From Bryobacterales bacterium (GTDB lineage Bacteria > Acidobacteriota > Terriglobia > Bryobacterales > Bryobacteraceae), in the NCBI GenBank assembly GCA_020846745.1, contig JADLDI010000064.1, positions 34,358 through 98,357 of the forward strand: a stretch of DNA of 64,000 nt, written 5' to 3'. The notes below the pieces were generated by a model. That model ran no database searches, had not been told where the DNA came from, and worked only from the letters and a program-made list of their open reading frames with translations. Below are positions 7,875-17,400 of this stretch, piece after piece; position 1 is the stretch's first letter, and every line of letters starts with the position of its first letter. The translations under genes and the position numbers were made by a program.

Positions 7875-10800
7875 TAGAATCGGAACCTCAGGCTAAGCGT
7901 CAGTTTGCGCATTGGCGACGCGTTGGTGGCGACGCCGTAGTTCAACGCGCCCAACACCGTACCCCACCCACTGATCACGACGCGATTCAGCACGTTTTGC
8001 CCTTGCATCTGGATATCAAGGCTGCGCCGTTCGCCAAAGCGGAACACCCGGCCTACGCCTCCGTTCAGGAACAGCAGCGACGGTCCTGGAATCGTGTTCC
8101 GCCCCGCATTCCCCCACTGCCCGGCAGCGGGTTGCGAAAACGCCGCCGTGTTGAACAGCATGCCCTCCGCCGCAACAGGCAATCCCGTCGCATTCGCGCG
8201 AACGGTGTTGCTGACCGCCGTGCCTAACACCTGAGTCCGCACCGTTGCCGTAAACGGGCTGCCGGACCGGAAGCTCAACATCGAATTCACAGTCCAGTCC
8301 CGAAGCAGCCGTCCCGTCCAACCCTGCATCAGCGTGCCGCCGCGAACGCCCATCGCCGTGCTGTACTGCACGTTCAGCGATAGGTTATGCCGCGAATCGA
8401 AGCTCGACAATCCGCGCTCGGCCGAATAATCCAGCCAGTTCTGCGCGACCGGTGTGCCGCCCTGCCCTCGTCCGCCCGTCCCTGCATTGTCGATCGACTT
8501 GGATAACTGATACGACGTATACCAGCCAAGGCCGCTCCTCATGCGCCGGTTCAACTGGAACTGCGCCGCATGATAGATCGAGTTACCATTCGACGTCTGG
8601 TAGATGAACCCGGTCGGCAGCGTAGATTGCGGTAATCCTGGCGCCACGGAGTTAGGAATAAACTGCTGGTCCAGGCGCGTCCCTTTCGTCCCGAGATAGC
8701 CTACAGTACCAAACAAGCTGAACGGCAGTTCGCGCTGCAGCGACAAACTCCATGTCTGGGCGTAGCCGACCCTATAATTCGGATCAATCGCGTATGTCCC
8801 CAATCCACTGGCGCCCGCCGGCATGTTGAACCCCGATGAAAGCAGCAGTGGATTCGTCGCCGTTCCCGCCGCGTTCAGCACTTGCGCAAACGGTGGCTGC
8901 TGCGCCAGATTCGACGCGATGATGTTATAGACCGAAGTGTTGTAGTAAACGCCATACCCGCCACGAATCACCACGCTCCGCTGGCCCCACGGCCGATACG
9001 CGAATCCGATACGCGGCGAGAAGTTGTTCTTATCCGGATTAATCAGCGCATTCGGCAACTGACCGCCGGGCGCCACCGCCGAAACCGTGCTGAACCCATT
9101 CGCCGGAAGTATATTCACCAGCCGGTTATTTAACTCAGTCACCGGCGTCCCGTAATCCCAACGTAGGCCATAATTCAGCGTGAACTTAGGATGCAGCCGC
9201 CAGTCGTCGTTCACATGAAAGTCCCAAGCCGAACTCCGAAAATACTTATCGGGATTTCCGTAGCGAATCGAACTCGTGGTCGCATAACCCAGCAGAAAGT
9301 CGGCTAAGTCGTAACCCGTACCGCTCTGCACGGCCCCGTTCACCACCAGTCCCGTAGCCGCGCCATTGAAGCTCCACGTTCCCCGGCCATTCGCATCGGC
9401 CAGTTGGTTCATCTGCATCCGCCGGAAGTTCGCACCAAAGCTCGTATTGTGCGTTCCGTGGATCCACATAAACATATCGCCGATCCCAAACGTCTGGTTG
9501 CGGTTTGACGAGTAGTTACCGTCCGTCAAACTGGCATAGTTCACAAACCGCAAAGTCGGCGGACCCCAATTCATCGGCAAACCGGATACGCCGCTGATAC
9601 CTAACTGCCCCGCAACATCCTGCACGTTCGCAAAGTAAGGCGTCGCCAGATTACTCATCCGGCTGAAATTCACCTGCACATTATTAATCAGCCGCGTCCG
9701 CAACGTGTGCGACCATCCCAGGTTCGTATTAAGTCCGTTCCCCCAACCCGTATCGATGAACTGCAGCAAGTTAGGCGACGTGTTCGAGTTATGCTGATAT
9801 CCCAGGCCGAAGTTCAACCGGTCTTTACTGCCGATCTTCACGTTCATCACGCGCCCATTTACGTTGTGGCTGTCGTTCGTGCCTGACCATGAAGTCTGGT
9901 AATTCCGCACCGCGAACGGCAGGTTCGGCATCGGCAGGTACTTCAGCAGCGCCGTCGCTGTCGGGCTGATCCGCGTACTCGGTATCCGATTGCCTGCGAA
10001 CGGCGCTCCCGTGGTCGGGTCGTACAGGATCACCGGCTGTCCATTCACCTGCGACTGCGAAAAATCGCCCGCACGTTCCAACGCCGTCGGCATATTCACC
10101 GGGTCGGAAATCGTGCCCGTCCGGCTCCGACCGAATTGATAATTCAGCGTGAACATGATCTGCCGTTCGGCCGAAATCACCTTCGGGATCTTCAACGGTC
10201 CGCCGAACATGATGCCGCCCCGTACGCTCGACCAGTCGGGCTTCGCCACCTCAGCACCCGTCACAGAGAACTGCCGCGCATCCCACACGGAATCGTTAAA
10301 GTTGAACATCGTCATCCCCATGTAACGCAGCCGGCGGTCGCGGCGGTTGTTCCCAAAAGCGGTAGCACCGCCACGGCCGCGCCACTCACCGCGACCCGCG
10401 CCCGGTCCGCGGCCGCCCCCCGCGCCCATTCGTCCACCAAATCCCCCGCCTCCCGGGCCGCCAAATCCACCCCCAGGACGACCACCGGGTCCGCCGAAAC
10501 CGCCCGCCCCCCCAAATCCGCCCGGACCGCCCCCCGGTCCACCGCGCCCTCCAAATCCACCAGGACCACCGCCCGGGCCTCCCGGACCGCCAAACCCGCC
10601 CGGACCGCCCATCGCACCCGGCCCCAGCGGCGGACCATCTCCGTTCATTCCAATTCCACCGGGCCCAACCGGCTGCCCGTCCGGACCGACCCCGCCGGGC
10701 CCCATTCCGGGTCCCATACCCATCCCGGGACCCATTCCAGGACCCATCATCATCATTCCGCCCGGAGGTCCCCAGTCGAACTGCTGCGGCATTCCGACCG

Positions 10801-11431
10801 CACTGCTCACGCTCCCCTGCACCAGGAACGAGTTCGCCGCACTCTGGCTCAGGTCGGCCGTCTCCTCGTTCCGTAAAGTCCCCATATTTTCAAAGGCTTG
10901 CGTCGCGGACGCCTGGTTCACGTCCATCCGCTGGAAGTTCGGCCGCCCCCCCTGCTGCGGACCGCCCTGCTGATTTTCTCGCTGCCGGTTACCCGCCGCC
11001 TGCGACCGTTCCGGCCGCGCCCCTGTCTTCGGAGCCACGGCGACCGGTGCGGCCGGTGCCGGAACCGCAGGTGAAGGCGCCGCCGCCGCGCCTGCGGCCA
11101 CCGCCTTCGGCGGAGCCAGAATGGCAGTCAGCTCATCAGCCCTCAGGAACGTCAAATCCCAAGTCGTCGCCTGCGCACCCGCCGCCACCGCCTTCCGCAA
11201 CGGCGCAAACCCCAGCGACTGTACCTCCACCGTCCATTCGCCATCGCCTAAGTTGATGACAAATAGACCGGTTTCGTCACTGGTTGTGACAACCTTCGCC
11301 GTGCCCTGCGTCGCCGTCACCGTCGCACCCGGCAACGGCAGTCCCGAGGCCCGTACCACCCCGCGATACTCCGCCGCCCACGCCGACGACACCATCAGCG
11401 CCGTTAACGCACACAGTTTTCGAAAAGACAT
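7874..11431 (-). CDS. TonB-dependent receptor with carboxypeptidase-regulatory domain and Gly-rich insert
   Basis: An 1185-residue outer-membrane receptor of the large acidobacterial Oar/CarboxypepD-reg type. The order is signal peptide (1-19), carboxypeptidase-regulatory fold (about 20-95, containing LPGATVTAT), an Ala/Pro-rich linker, a Gln/Gly stretch, a plug region interrupted by about 140 residues of Gly-Pro-Met and Gly-Phe-Gly repeats (roughly 225-365), then a long beta-barrel ending in aromatic F-R-F, as expected for outer-membrane insertion. The stop is fused to the start of the VWFA gene (TAATG), implying joint expression. The Gly-rich block is unusual for the family. The transported substrate is not indicated. 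Confidence 0.9.
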   Translation of the reverse strand: MSFRKLCALTALMVSSAWAAEYRGVVRASGLPLPGATVTATQGTAKVVTTSDETGLFVINLGDGEWTVEVQSLGFAPLRKAVAAGAQATTWDLTFLRADELTAILAPPKAVAAGAAAAPSPAVPAPAAPVAVAPKTGARPERSQAAGNRQRENQQGGPQQGGRPNFQRMDVNQASATQAFENMGTLRNEETADLSQSAANSFLVQGSVSSAVGMPQQFDWGPPGGMMMMGPGMGPGMGMGPGMGPGGVGPDGQPVGPGGIGMNGDGPPLGPGAMGGPGGFGGPGGPGGGPGGFGGRGGPGGGPGGFGGAGGFGGPGGRPGGGFGGPGGGGFGGRMGAGGGRGPGAGRGEWRGRGGATAFGNNRRDRRLRYMGMTMFNFNDSVWDARQFSVTGAEVAKPDWSSVRGGIMFGGPLKIPKVISAERQIMFTLNYQFGRSRTGTISDPVNMPTALERAGDFSQSQVNGQPVILYDPTTGAPFAGNRIPSTRISPTATALLKYLPMPNLPFAVRNYQTSWSGTNDSHNVNGRVMNVKIGSKDRLNFGLGYQHNSNTSPNLLQFIDTGWGNGLNTNLGWSHTLRTRLINNVQVNFSRMSNLATPYFANVQDVAGQLGISGVSGLPMNWGPPTLRFVNYASLTDGNYSSNRNQTFGIGDMFMWIHGTHNTSFGANFRRMQMNQLADANGRGTWSFNGAATGLVVNGAVQSGTGYDLADFLLGYATTSSIRYGNPDKYFRSSAWDFHVNDDWRLHPKFTLNYGLRWDYGTPVTELNNRLVNILPANGFSTVSAVAPGGQLPNALINPDKNNFSPRIGFAYRPWGQRSVVIRGGYGVYYNTSVYNIIASNLAQQPPFAQVLNAAGTATNPLLLSSGFNMPAGASGLGTYAIDPNYRVGYAQTWSLSLQRELPFSLFGTVGYLGTKGTRLDQQFIPNSVAPGLPQSTLPTGFIYQTSNGNSIYHAAQFQLNRRMRSGLGWYTSYQLSKSIDNAGTGGRGQGGTPVAQNWLDYSAERGLSSFDSRHNLSLNVQYSTAMGVRGGTLMQGWTGRLLRDWTVNSMLSFRSGSPFTATVRTQVLGTAVSNTVRANATGLPVAAEGMLFNTAAFSQPAAGQWGNAGRNTIPGPSLLFLNGGVGRVFRFGERRSLDIQMQGQNVLNRVVISGWGTVLGALNYGVATNASPMRKLTLSLRFRF
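10370..10775 (-). repeat. low-complexity GGNCCN repeat coding for the Gly-rich block
   Basis: About 400 bp dominated by imperfect units of the kind ccgccnggncc, giving Gly-Pro, Gly-Gly-Phe and Gly-Met repeats in the receptor frame. In the opposite strand it yields a Pro-rich shadow ORF (10347..10973), which is not a gene. Such a tract is prone to slippage and length variation. Confidence 0.75.
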
Positions 11432-11562
11432 TCAGATCCGGCCTACACTAGAAGGTACCGCGCGCACCTGTCGCGGTTACCCCATTCCCCACGGCTTTAC
11501 GCAAATTTACAGGCCGGCTTAAGTGATGCACGCAAAGCGGCTCAACCAGCACTGGTACAGTG

Positions 11563-12186
11563 TCAGTCGAATACCGTCGGCCCACCCAAATTCCGCAGCG
11601 AATCGAAAGCGAACCGGATCTGTTCCGGCAGCGTGCGCGTCAGCGACAACGCCGGAATCTCGTCTTCCCCAAAGAAACCCACCTCCGTCGTTTCCACGCT
11701 CACCGCCGCGGCTCCACCCACCAGTTCGCAAAGGAACAGCAGCTTAAATGCATGGAACGGGATCGCCGGATGCCCATGTTTGTTCCGATCCCAACACGCG
11801 AGCAGCTTCACCGCCTTTACCTCATACCCGGATTCTTCCCGGACCTCGCGCTCCACCGACTCCGCCGCGCTCTGCCCCACATCCGCCCATCCGCCGGGGA
11901 ACGTCCACCCGCCATCTTCCGCCTCCCGCACCAGCAGCAGACGGCCGTCCTGAAACACCGCCGCCCGCACGTCCACCTTGGGCGTTCCATACCCGCGTTC
12001 GGCCGCGAACAACTCCTTCGCCAGCGCGACCGCCTCGGCCTCCTCCCCCGCCATCATCCCCGCCGCGATCTCAGCCAGTTCCGTGTAACGCTCCAGATCG
12101 TACGCGTTCTGCGAATAGCTAATACCCGTCTGTGCGATCGCTTGAATCCGCTGCGCAATCGAGATCCAATCCATCCGTGTCTTCAT
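11563..12186 (-). CDS. NUDIX hydrolase with Nudix_N domain
   Basis: A 207-residue cytoplasmic pyrophosphohydrolase. The first 60 or so residues match the helical N-domain of ADP-ribose or nucleoside-diphosphate-linked hydrolases (ARIQAIAQTG-like, LERYTELAEIAA). The Nudix box runs from GGWADVGQ to REVREESGY; residues E114, E117 and E118 of REUxEE are present, but the first conserved Glu of GX5E is Gln105. The catalytic acids are intact, so activity is likely on a nucleotide-sugar or ADP-ribose type substrate. It ends 131 bp from the start of the TonB receptor and follows prmA by 6 nt, so it may be the last gene of the 14.1-11.5 kb run. Confidence 0.88.
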   Translation of the reverse strand: MKTRMDWISIAQRIQAIAQTGISYSQNAYDLERYTELAEIAAGMMAGEEAEAVALAKELFAAERGYGTPKVDVRAAVFQDGRLLLVREAEDGGWTFPGGWADVGQSAAESVEREVREESGYEVKAVKLLACWDRNKHGHPAIPFHAFKLLFLCELVGGAAAVSVETTEVGFFGEDEIPALSLTRTLPEQIRFAFDSLRNLGGPTVFD

Positions 12187-12192
12187 CGAACA

Positions 12193-12984
12193 TCACCACG
12201 ACGCGCGAAGCGTCAACGCAGTCCAACCACCCATCGCCCGCGATCCGCCATCATGCATCCCCAGATGCAAATACGCTTGCTTCACGTCCTCTTCCACACC
12301 GCAAGGTATGCCGGACAAAATCAGCGTCCCCCGGCTAGCCACTCGCCTCACAATCACTCCAGCCATCTCGATCAAAGGAGCCGCCAACACATTCGCCACC
12401 ACCAGCGGCCACACGCCCTCCACCGCATCCGGACCTCCATGCACCAACCGCACCCTGTCACCTAACCCGTTCAGCCGCGCGTTCCCCGCCGCCACTGCAA
12501 TCGCCCCACCGTCGATATCCACCCCCACCGCTCGCGCAACGCCCAACTTCAGAGCGCACAACGCAAGAACGCCCGACCCGGTCCCCACATCCAATATGTC
12601 CTCAATTCGCTCCACTCCAACCAACTCTTCGATCGCCTCAATACACAGCGCGGTAGTCGGGTGATGTCCCGTCCCAAACGCGCCCGAATCCATCAGCCTC
12701 ACCGCATTCGGCGCATCCGCCATCTCCGGCCCACCAATCACCAGCCCCCCAATCCGAGCCGGCCGCGCACTCAACAGCCAAACCGACCCATCGTCCCGCT
12801 CCACGGCCCGCGCAATCGAGACACTCGCGCCGGCCATCAGCCGTTTCAACCGCTCCGGCAACACCGCGTCCGGCAAAATTGCAGCAATCCCCTCGCCAAC
12901 CGCCTCCACATCCAGCGCCCCCAACTCCACCAACACCTCCAGCGCTTCCTCTGGCGGCGTCAAAATATCAGCACGATAAGGCAC
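12193..12984 (-). CDS. prmA: ribosomal protein L11 methyltransferase
   Basis: PrmA-type SAM-dependent methyltransferase that trimethylates ribosomal protein L11. The diagnostic segment is SGAFGTGHHPTT followed by motif I LDVGTGSGVLAL, then VGVDIDGGAI and the catalytic-loop VVANVLAAPL, in the family order. At 263 residues it is slightly short; the N-terminal substrate-recognition domain is compressed compared with about 290 in E. coli. The start is GTG at 12984, overlapping the methyltransferase fragment by 17 nt. It sits in a minus-strand run between that fragment and the NUDIX gene. Confidence 0.9.
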   Translation of the reverse strand: MPYRADILTPPEEALEVLVELGALDVEAVGEGIAAILPDAVLPERLKRLMAGASVSIARAVERDDGSVWLLSARPARIGGLVIGGPEMADAPNAVRLMDSGAFGTGHHPTTALCIEAIEELVGVERIEDILDVGTGSGVLALCALKLGVARAVGVDIDGGAIAVAAGNARLNGLGDRVRLVHGGPDAVEGVWPLVVANVLAAPLIEMAGVIVRRVASRGTLILSGIPCGVEEDVKQAYLHLGMHDGGSRAMGGWTALTLRASW

Positions 12985-13225
12985 GGTATTGTTGCGCTAA
13001 TACCCAGTCCCGCCGCGCATACATCGATTCGTCCGTAGCCGGCTCGCCGGTCGTTACCTCGAACCCTTCCGACGCCATAAAAATCGCGAAGTTACCGCTT
13101 CCGGTGCCCACGTCCAGTACCGCCGCACCGGGCGCCAGGTTCAACTCCTTCAACGCCCGTGCCCCGTCCGTCGCCACTATCCCATAACGCGGCCCCATCG
13201 TGTCCGCCGCTGTTGCCGCACTCAT
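12968..13225 (-). pseudogene. truncated class I SAM methyltransferase
   Basis: Only 85 residues: an N-terminal MGPRYGIVATDGAR segment, motif I VLDVGTGSGNF and the next strand EVTTGEPATD, then the frame ends shortly after YARRDW. A complete enzyme of this type needs about 110 further residues with motifs II-IV, which are absent. The break is close to the GTG of prmA, suggesting that a deletion joined the fragment to prmA. It is coupled to the upstream VOC gene by an ATGA overlap, so it is still translated in principle. It could alternatively be a small real protein, but a Rossmann half-domain would not bind a substrate alone. Confidence 0.6.
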
Positions 13226-14145
13226 TCAGCAACCTCCCCGGCCGCCGCTGCCCGCTCTAATTCCGCAATATCGAACTTTTTCATCTTCAGAAACGCCCTC
13301 GTCACCCGCTGCGCCCGAGCCTTGTCGCCACCGCCCAGCAATCGTCCCATCGTCGTCGGAGTAACTTGCCACGATACGCCGTACCTGTCTTTTATCCACC
13401 CGCACTGCCCGGCATCCGGATTAGCCGCCAGCTTATCCCAGAAGTAATCGATCTCTGCCTGCGTATCGCACGGCACCATCAACGAAACCGCTTCATTGAA
13501 CGCAAACTTATGGTCGTGCGCGGAATCCAAAGCCCCGAATTGCTGCCCGGCCAGCGTAAACTCCGCATATCGCACCGTTCCCGGAACCTCGGGCGCTTCT
13601 CCCTCGCCGTGGCGCAACATCACATCCGCGTTCGACATCAAAAGGCCCGAGCTATTCGGCGCATCCGCAAAAACCGACGCGTAATAGTTGATCGCCTCTT
13701 CCGCTTTCCCCAATACGCTACCCGCAAACAGCAGCACCGGTGTCACCACCTGGCCGATCATCTTGCCGCCGGCGTGCGAAACCTGCCACGACAACCCGAA
13801 CCGGTCTTCCAACCACCCGAACCGTTGGCTGAACGGATACGTATCCAGCGGCATCAGCGCCTTGCCGCCTTCTGCCAACCGTTCCCACACCCTGTCCACT
13901 TCCTCCACCGTGTCGCACTTGATATGGAACGAAATCGACGGGTTGAACCGGAACAGCGGACCCGCGCTGATCGCCATAAACGGCTGCCCGCCCAACGTAA
14001 ACGAAACCAGATCGCAGTCGCCCGAAGGCGTCTCAGACAGCTTGGTCACGCCGTCAATCCGCGAGTTGGGAATCGCCGACACATACAGTTCCGCCGCCTC
14101 GCGCGCCTCTTTGTCGAACCACAGATGTGGCGTAATCTTTTGCAT
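13222..14145 (-). CDS. VOC family / PhnB-like protein, two tandem domains
   Basis: A 307-residue protein made of two PhnB-type (3-demethylubiquinone-9 methyltransferase-like, PF06983) vicinal-oxygen-chelate modules. Module 1 starts [18 protein letters not shown]; both modules end with a W-x-x-D/KDRxGxSWQV strand (DRFGLSWQV near residue 118 and DRYGVSWQV near 258), so the duplication is direct. A hydrophilic tail with [16 protein letters not shown] follows, typical of DUF899-like/PhnB relatives. Metal ligands are not obvious. The stop overlaps the next ATG as ATGA. The function of these proteins is generally unknown. Confidence 0.88.
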   Translation of the reverse strand: MQKITPHLWFDKEAREAAELYVSAIPNSRIDGVTKLSETPSGDCDLVSFTLGGQPFMAISAGPLFRFNPSISFHIKCDTVEEVDRVWERLAEGGKALMPLDTYPFSQRFGWLEDRFGLSWQVSHAGGKMIGQVVTPVLLFAGSVLGKAEEAINYYASVFADAPNSSGLLMSNADVMLRHGEGEAPEVPGTVRYAEFTLAGQQFGALDSAHDHKFAFNEAVSLMVPCDTQAEIDYFWDKLAANPDAGQCGWIKDRYGVSWQVTPTTMGRLLGGGDKARAQRVTRAFLKMKKFDIAELERAAAAGEVAE

Positions 14146-14265
14146 AATCCTCCGATCGTAGATGCGATCACAGGATTATACCGGAATGCGTCAGCTCAAC
14201 CCTACCGCCGGACACCACCGCCGGACGCCGCTGCCCCGCTCAAAACCCCTCCACCGTCAAATGCG

Positions 14266-16641
14266 TCAGGACTTCTCAAATGCGGCACTCGACTCTGTCT
14301 GTTCCAACGCTCCGCCTTTCGCCGCCCGAACAGCCGGTGCAATTGTTTCTAACACTCGGTATAACTCCTGCCGGTCGATAGGCTTCGTGATAAACCCATC
14401 CATGCCCGCATTCAGGCAAGCGTCACGGTCGCTGGTATAGGCATGCGCGGTCATCGCGATGATCGGGATTCGTTCTGCCGGACCCGCATTACCACGAATC
14501 GCCCGGGTACATTGCAAGCCATCCATCACTGGCATTTGTACATCCATGAGAATGACATCGAATCGTCTTGCTTCGAGTGCTTTCAACACCTCTACGCCGT
14601 TGTGGGCCGCATACACCTCGTGGCCTTGCCTTTCAAGCAACCGTACGGCAAGGCGCTCGTTGACGGAATTGTCCTCGGCCAGCAGGATGCGAAGGGAAGT
14701 CGCGCCTGCGCGATCAGTCAGGCTTCCCGACAACGGCATCGGTTCCGTACTCCTGCCAAGCAGCCGCAAAAGCACGTTCTTCAGATCGCTCCTGATTACT
14801 GGTTTTACGAGATATCGTTGAACACCGAGTTGTCGGCAATGTGCTGCATGCCCCGCCAAATCGAGTGACGTCAGCATCACGATCGCCGGAGCCCTGTCGC
14901 CGTGTTCTGCTCGTATCGCCGCCGCGACGGCGAATCCATCCATAACAGGCATCTGCGCGTCGAGCAGCACTAATTCGAAAGGGTTCCCCGACGAGCGGGC
15001 CATGGCAAGGCTGCCGAGCGCCGCTAAACCATCTGAAGCCGATTCCGTAACCATCCCCCATCGTAGAAGCATTTTCTCCAGAATCTTCCGATTCAGCTCA
15101 TTGTCGTCGACGATCAACGATCTCCTGCCTTTGAGCGCCGCCGAAGGCAAGGCCGGACGCTCGTCGCTTACGGCTCCCGTTGCCACCGTGAAATGAAACT
15201 GCGATCCTTTCCCGAGTTCGCTCTCGACATGAATGCGGCCGCCCATTAGCTCAACCAGCTTTGTGCAGATCGCCAGCCCTAATCCCGTGCCGCCGTATCT
15301 TCGCGTAGTCGATCCGTCCGCTTGGACGAACGGTGCGAAGATGATCTTCTGCTGCTCCGCAGATAATCCGATTCCTGTATCTTCTATCGTGAAATGCAGG
15401 AACGTTCTCTTTCCAGCCTGTTCGGCTGAAAGCTTAACTGCGACGTGTCCGCGCTCGGTAAACTTGATTGCATTCCCTACTAAATTCATGAGCACTTGCC
15501 GCAATCGCACCGGGTCGCCGCCAACTAACTCGGGTACGGCCGGCCCAATCTCGCAAAGCAACTCAAGGCCCTTCTTATGCGCACTGGCCGCCAGCGTCCG
15601 CAGCGTCTGTCCCGCCACTTCCGCCGGGTCGAATTCCACTTCGTTCAGCGCCAGCTTACCCGCTTCGATTTTTGAGAAGTCGAGAATATCGTTAAGCAGC
15701 GCCAGCAACGACTCGGATGATACCTGCACCGACCTCAAGTAATCGCGTTGCTCTTCGGTAAGGTTGGTATCGAGAGCCAGTTGATTCATTCCGATGATCC
15801 CGTTCATCGGCGTCCGTATTTCGTGACTCATGTTGGCCAAAAACTCCGACTTCAGCCGGGTGGCGCCTTCGGCCCGGTGCAATGCTACTTCCAACTGTTC
15901 GTTCCGCGCGGCCAGCGCACGCGCGGTCTCCGACAATTTTCGCTCCGCCTCCAACAGTTTTTGCGTGGCCTCGCTGGCGCGATTCACCGCCGGCCGGAAC
16001 ACCAACCGTCCCTCTGAAACAAGAATTGCCACTGTGCCTAGAAACAGCATCAACTCGATCAGGCGTAATCGCATCACGCGTTGCTTCGCCTCGCCATCGT
16101 ACAGCGACACGATTTCGTCCATCTGCCGAACAAACGGACCTTCGTTCGCCAGCAGTGCCTGAACCGCTTCTCCCGGCGGTGCGCCCCTGATGTCGGTTTC
16201 AATCGATCTTTGTATCGACTCTGCCGAGGCCACCATCGCCCGGAAATACGGAGCAATGGCTCGGAATTTCCCCGCCACAGCGGGGCTGTTCTTGCCAGGC
16301 AACCCCAAACCCTCATCGCCTTCCTGGAGCGCGCGATGACAGTAAGTCCATAGCTTCAGCGTTTCCCTGAATTCCTCCAGCCGGTTCCGCCGCGTTTCGA
16401 TCGCTGAAAACCTGTTAGTCAGGGTCAACGCGGTCTTCGACAGCCGCTGGCTCAACATGCGCTGCCGGCCCGAGACATTCACCACGCGAGAGTCGTTGGA
16501 TTGTTGAGCGAGTGCGAGTTGAATAATTATCTGTCCCACCAGCGATAGCACTGCCACCGCGCTCAGCGCGGCTACGTAAAGCAGTCGCAATCGGCTCACA
16601 TCGGCCAGGTCGTACTGCTCGCCATCCTCGACGCGCCTCAT
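14266..16641 (-). CDS. hybrid sensor histidine kinase with two receiver domains
   Basis: A 791-residue membrane signalling protein. Transmembrane helix near 22-44; periplasmic PilJ/type IV pili chemotaxis-transducer-like sensor ([15 protein letters not shown], about 55-185); second helix near 195-215; coiled coil to about 265; HisKA with His273 in [12 protein letters not shown]; HATPase with DTGIGL and GTGLGLAI; receiver 1 with [13 protein letters not shown]; receiver 2 with [13 protein letters not shown]. Both receivers keep the phospho-Asp. The C-terminal segment after receiver 2 is short and has no HPt domain, so the phosphate probably passes to a separate HPt. No partner regulator is encoded next to it. 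PilJ-type sensors often respond to nitrate or nitrite-like anions or surface cues, but the signal is not visible here. Confidence 0.93.
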   Translation of the reverse strand: MRRVEDGEQYDLADVSRLRLLYVAALSAVAVLSLVGQIIIQLALAQQSNDSRVVNVSGRQRMLSQRLSKTALTLTNRFSAIETRRNRLEEFRETLKLWTYCHRALQEGDEGLGLPGKNSPAVAGKFRAIAPYFRAMVASAESIQRSIETDIRGAPPGEAVQALLANEGPFVRQMDEIVSLYDGEAKQRVMRLRLIELMLFLGTVAILVSEGRLVFRPAVNRASEATQKLLEAERKLSETARALAARNEQLEVALHRAEGATRLKSEFLANMSHEIRTPMNGIIGMNQLALDTNLTEEQRDYLRSVQVSSESLLALLNDILDFSKIEAGKLALNEVEFDPAEVAGQTLRTLAASAHKKGLELLCEIGPAVPELVGGDPVRLRQVLMNLVGNAIKFTERGHVAVKLSAEQAGKRTFLHFTIEDTGIGLSAEQQKIIFAPFVQADGSTTRRYGGTGLGLAICTKLVELMGGRIHVESELGKGSQFHFTVATGAVSDERPALPSAALKGRRSLIVDDNELNRKILEKMLLRWGMVTESASDGLAALGSLAMARSSGNPFELVLLDAQMPVMDGFAVAAAIRAEHGDRAPAIVMLTSLDLAGHAAHCRQLGVQRYLVKPVIRSDLKNVLLRLLGRSTEPMPLSGSLTDRAGATSLRILLAEDNSVNERLAVRLLERQGHEVYAAHNGVEVLKALEARRFDVILMDVQMPVMDGLQCTRAIRGNAGPAERIPIIAMTAHAYTSDRDACLNAGMDGFITKPIDRQELYRVLETIAPAVRAAKGGALEQTESSAAFEKS

Positions 16642-16937
16642 CGCTTCACCGCCTCGGCGCTACGCTTCGGCCCGCTCCTGAATCGCCGCCTCCCGCGCCC
16701 TGGGGTCTCCTGCCGGCTTATCACCCGCTTGCTTCGTCCGGTCGACCTTCTTAGTAACCGTTTTGAACCTCCTGCGCATCGCCGTTCGCTGCTCTTTCGA
16801 GCGGGCGCGGCCCGTCCGTGTGGTTTGCGAATCCGAGGCAACCTGCAGAACCCTGCAAGCTTGCGCGCCTGTTTAGACTTATCGTTTACAGCAGGCTGGT
16901 ATTTACGCCAAGTGAATCGAAAACTGAAGCGCGTTGC
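16642..16937. other. gap without a convincing gene
   Basis: About 300 bp between the kinase start and the rlmH stop. The only ORF (16638..16841, minus) is very Arg-rich and looks like random high-GC reading. I see no terminator or convincing promoter. Confidence 0.5.
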
Positions 16938-17357
16938 CTACCGTGGATACGGGTGCCCTCTCAACGTCGTAAACGCCCGGTACACCTGCTCGGCCAGCAT
17001 CGCCCGCGCGAGCTCATGCGGAAACGTCATCGGCGACAGCGACAACAACAGGTCCGCCCGCGGCTTCCAACTCCCCGGCAAACCGTCCGCCCCGCCGATC
17101 ACAAATACCAGATCCCGCCCTTCCATCTCCATCCGTTCCACCAAAGCCGTAAACTGCGCTGAATCGTAGCGCTTGCCCCCAGGGTCCAGCAGTACCTTAT
17201 AAGCAGCGCTCGCCTTATCCCACCAGTCTTCCCTGCCCTCAACAATTTCCCGCATCTCGCACTTGCCGTACCGACTCGCGCGTTTCATAAACTCCGCCGC
17301 AAACGCGTTCAAATTCGCGTCCCGCGCCTTGCCGATATAAAGTACCGTTACCTTCAC
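16938..17357 (-). CDS. rlmH: 23S rRNA pseudouridine-1915 N3-methyltransferase
   Basis: RlmH of the SPOUT knot class, which methylates pseudouridine 1915 in helix 69 on assembled 70S ribosomes. The trefoil-knot signature is clear: VFVIGGADGLP, LSLSPMTFPHELARAMLAEQ and a terminal RGHPYPR (HPYHR in most bacteria, so His is replaced by Pro). I use the GTG at 17357 (KVTVLYIGKARD), giving 139 residues; the track start at 17411 adds 18 residues that do not fit the family and would overlap the upstream gene. It lies 43 nt downstream of the TIGR03437 gene, and the last codon is close to the kinase promoter region. Confidence 0.92.
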   Translation of the reverse strand: MKVTVLYIGKARDANLNAFAAEFMKRASRYGKCEMREIVEGREDWWDKASAAYKVLLDPGGKRYDSAQFTALVERMEMEGRDLVFVIGGADGLPGSWKPRADLLLSLSPMTFPHELARAMLAEQVYRAFTTLRGHPYPR

Positions 17358-17400
17358 TACCGTTCTGCGTATGCCACAATCATCCGCGTAACTGTGCGGG

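Noticed and set aside
10347-10973. Pro-rich 208-aa plus ORF
   Set aside because: Complement of the Gly-rich receptor repeat; Pro-Pro-Gly is the expected antisense.
13366-14352. 328-aa plus-strand ORF
   Set aside because: Antisense to the VOC gene; Arg/His/Gln-rich and similar to nothing.
16638-16841. 67-aa minus ORF overlapping the kinase start as ATGA
   Set aside because: The overlap is tempting, but the product is one-quarter Arg with no pattern; it lies in a GC-rich gap.
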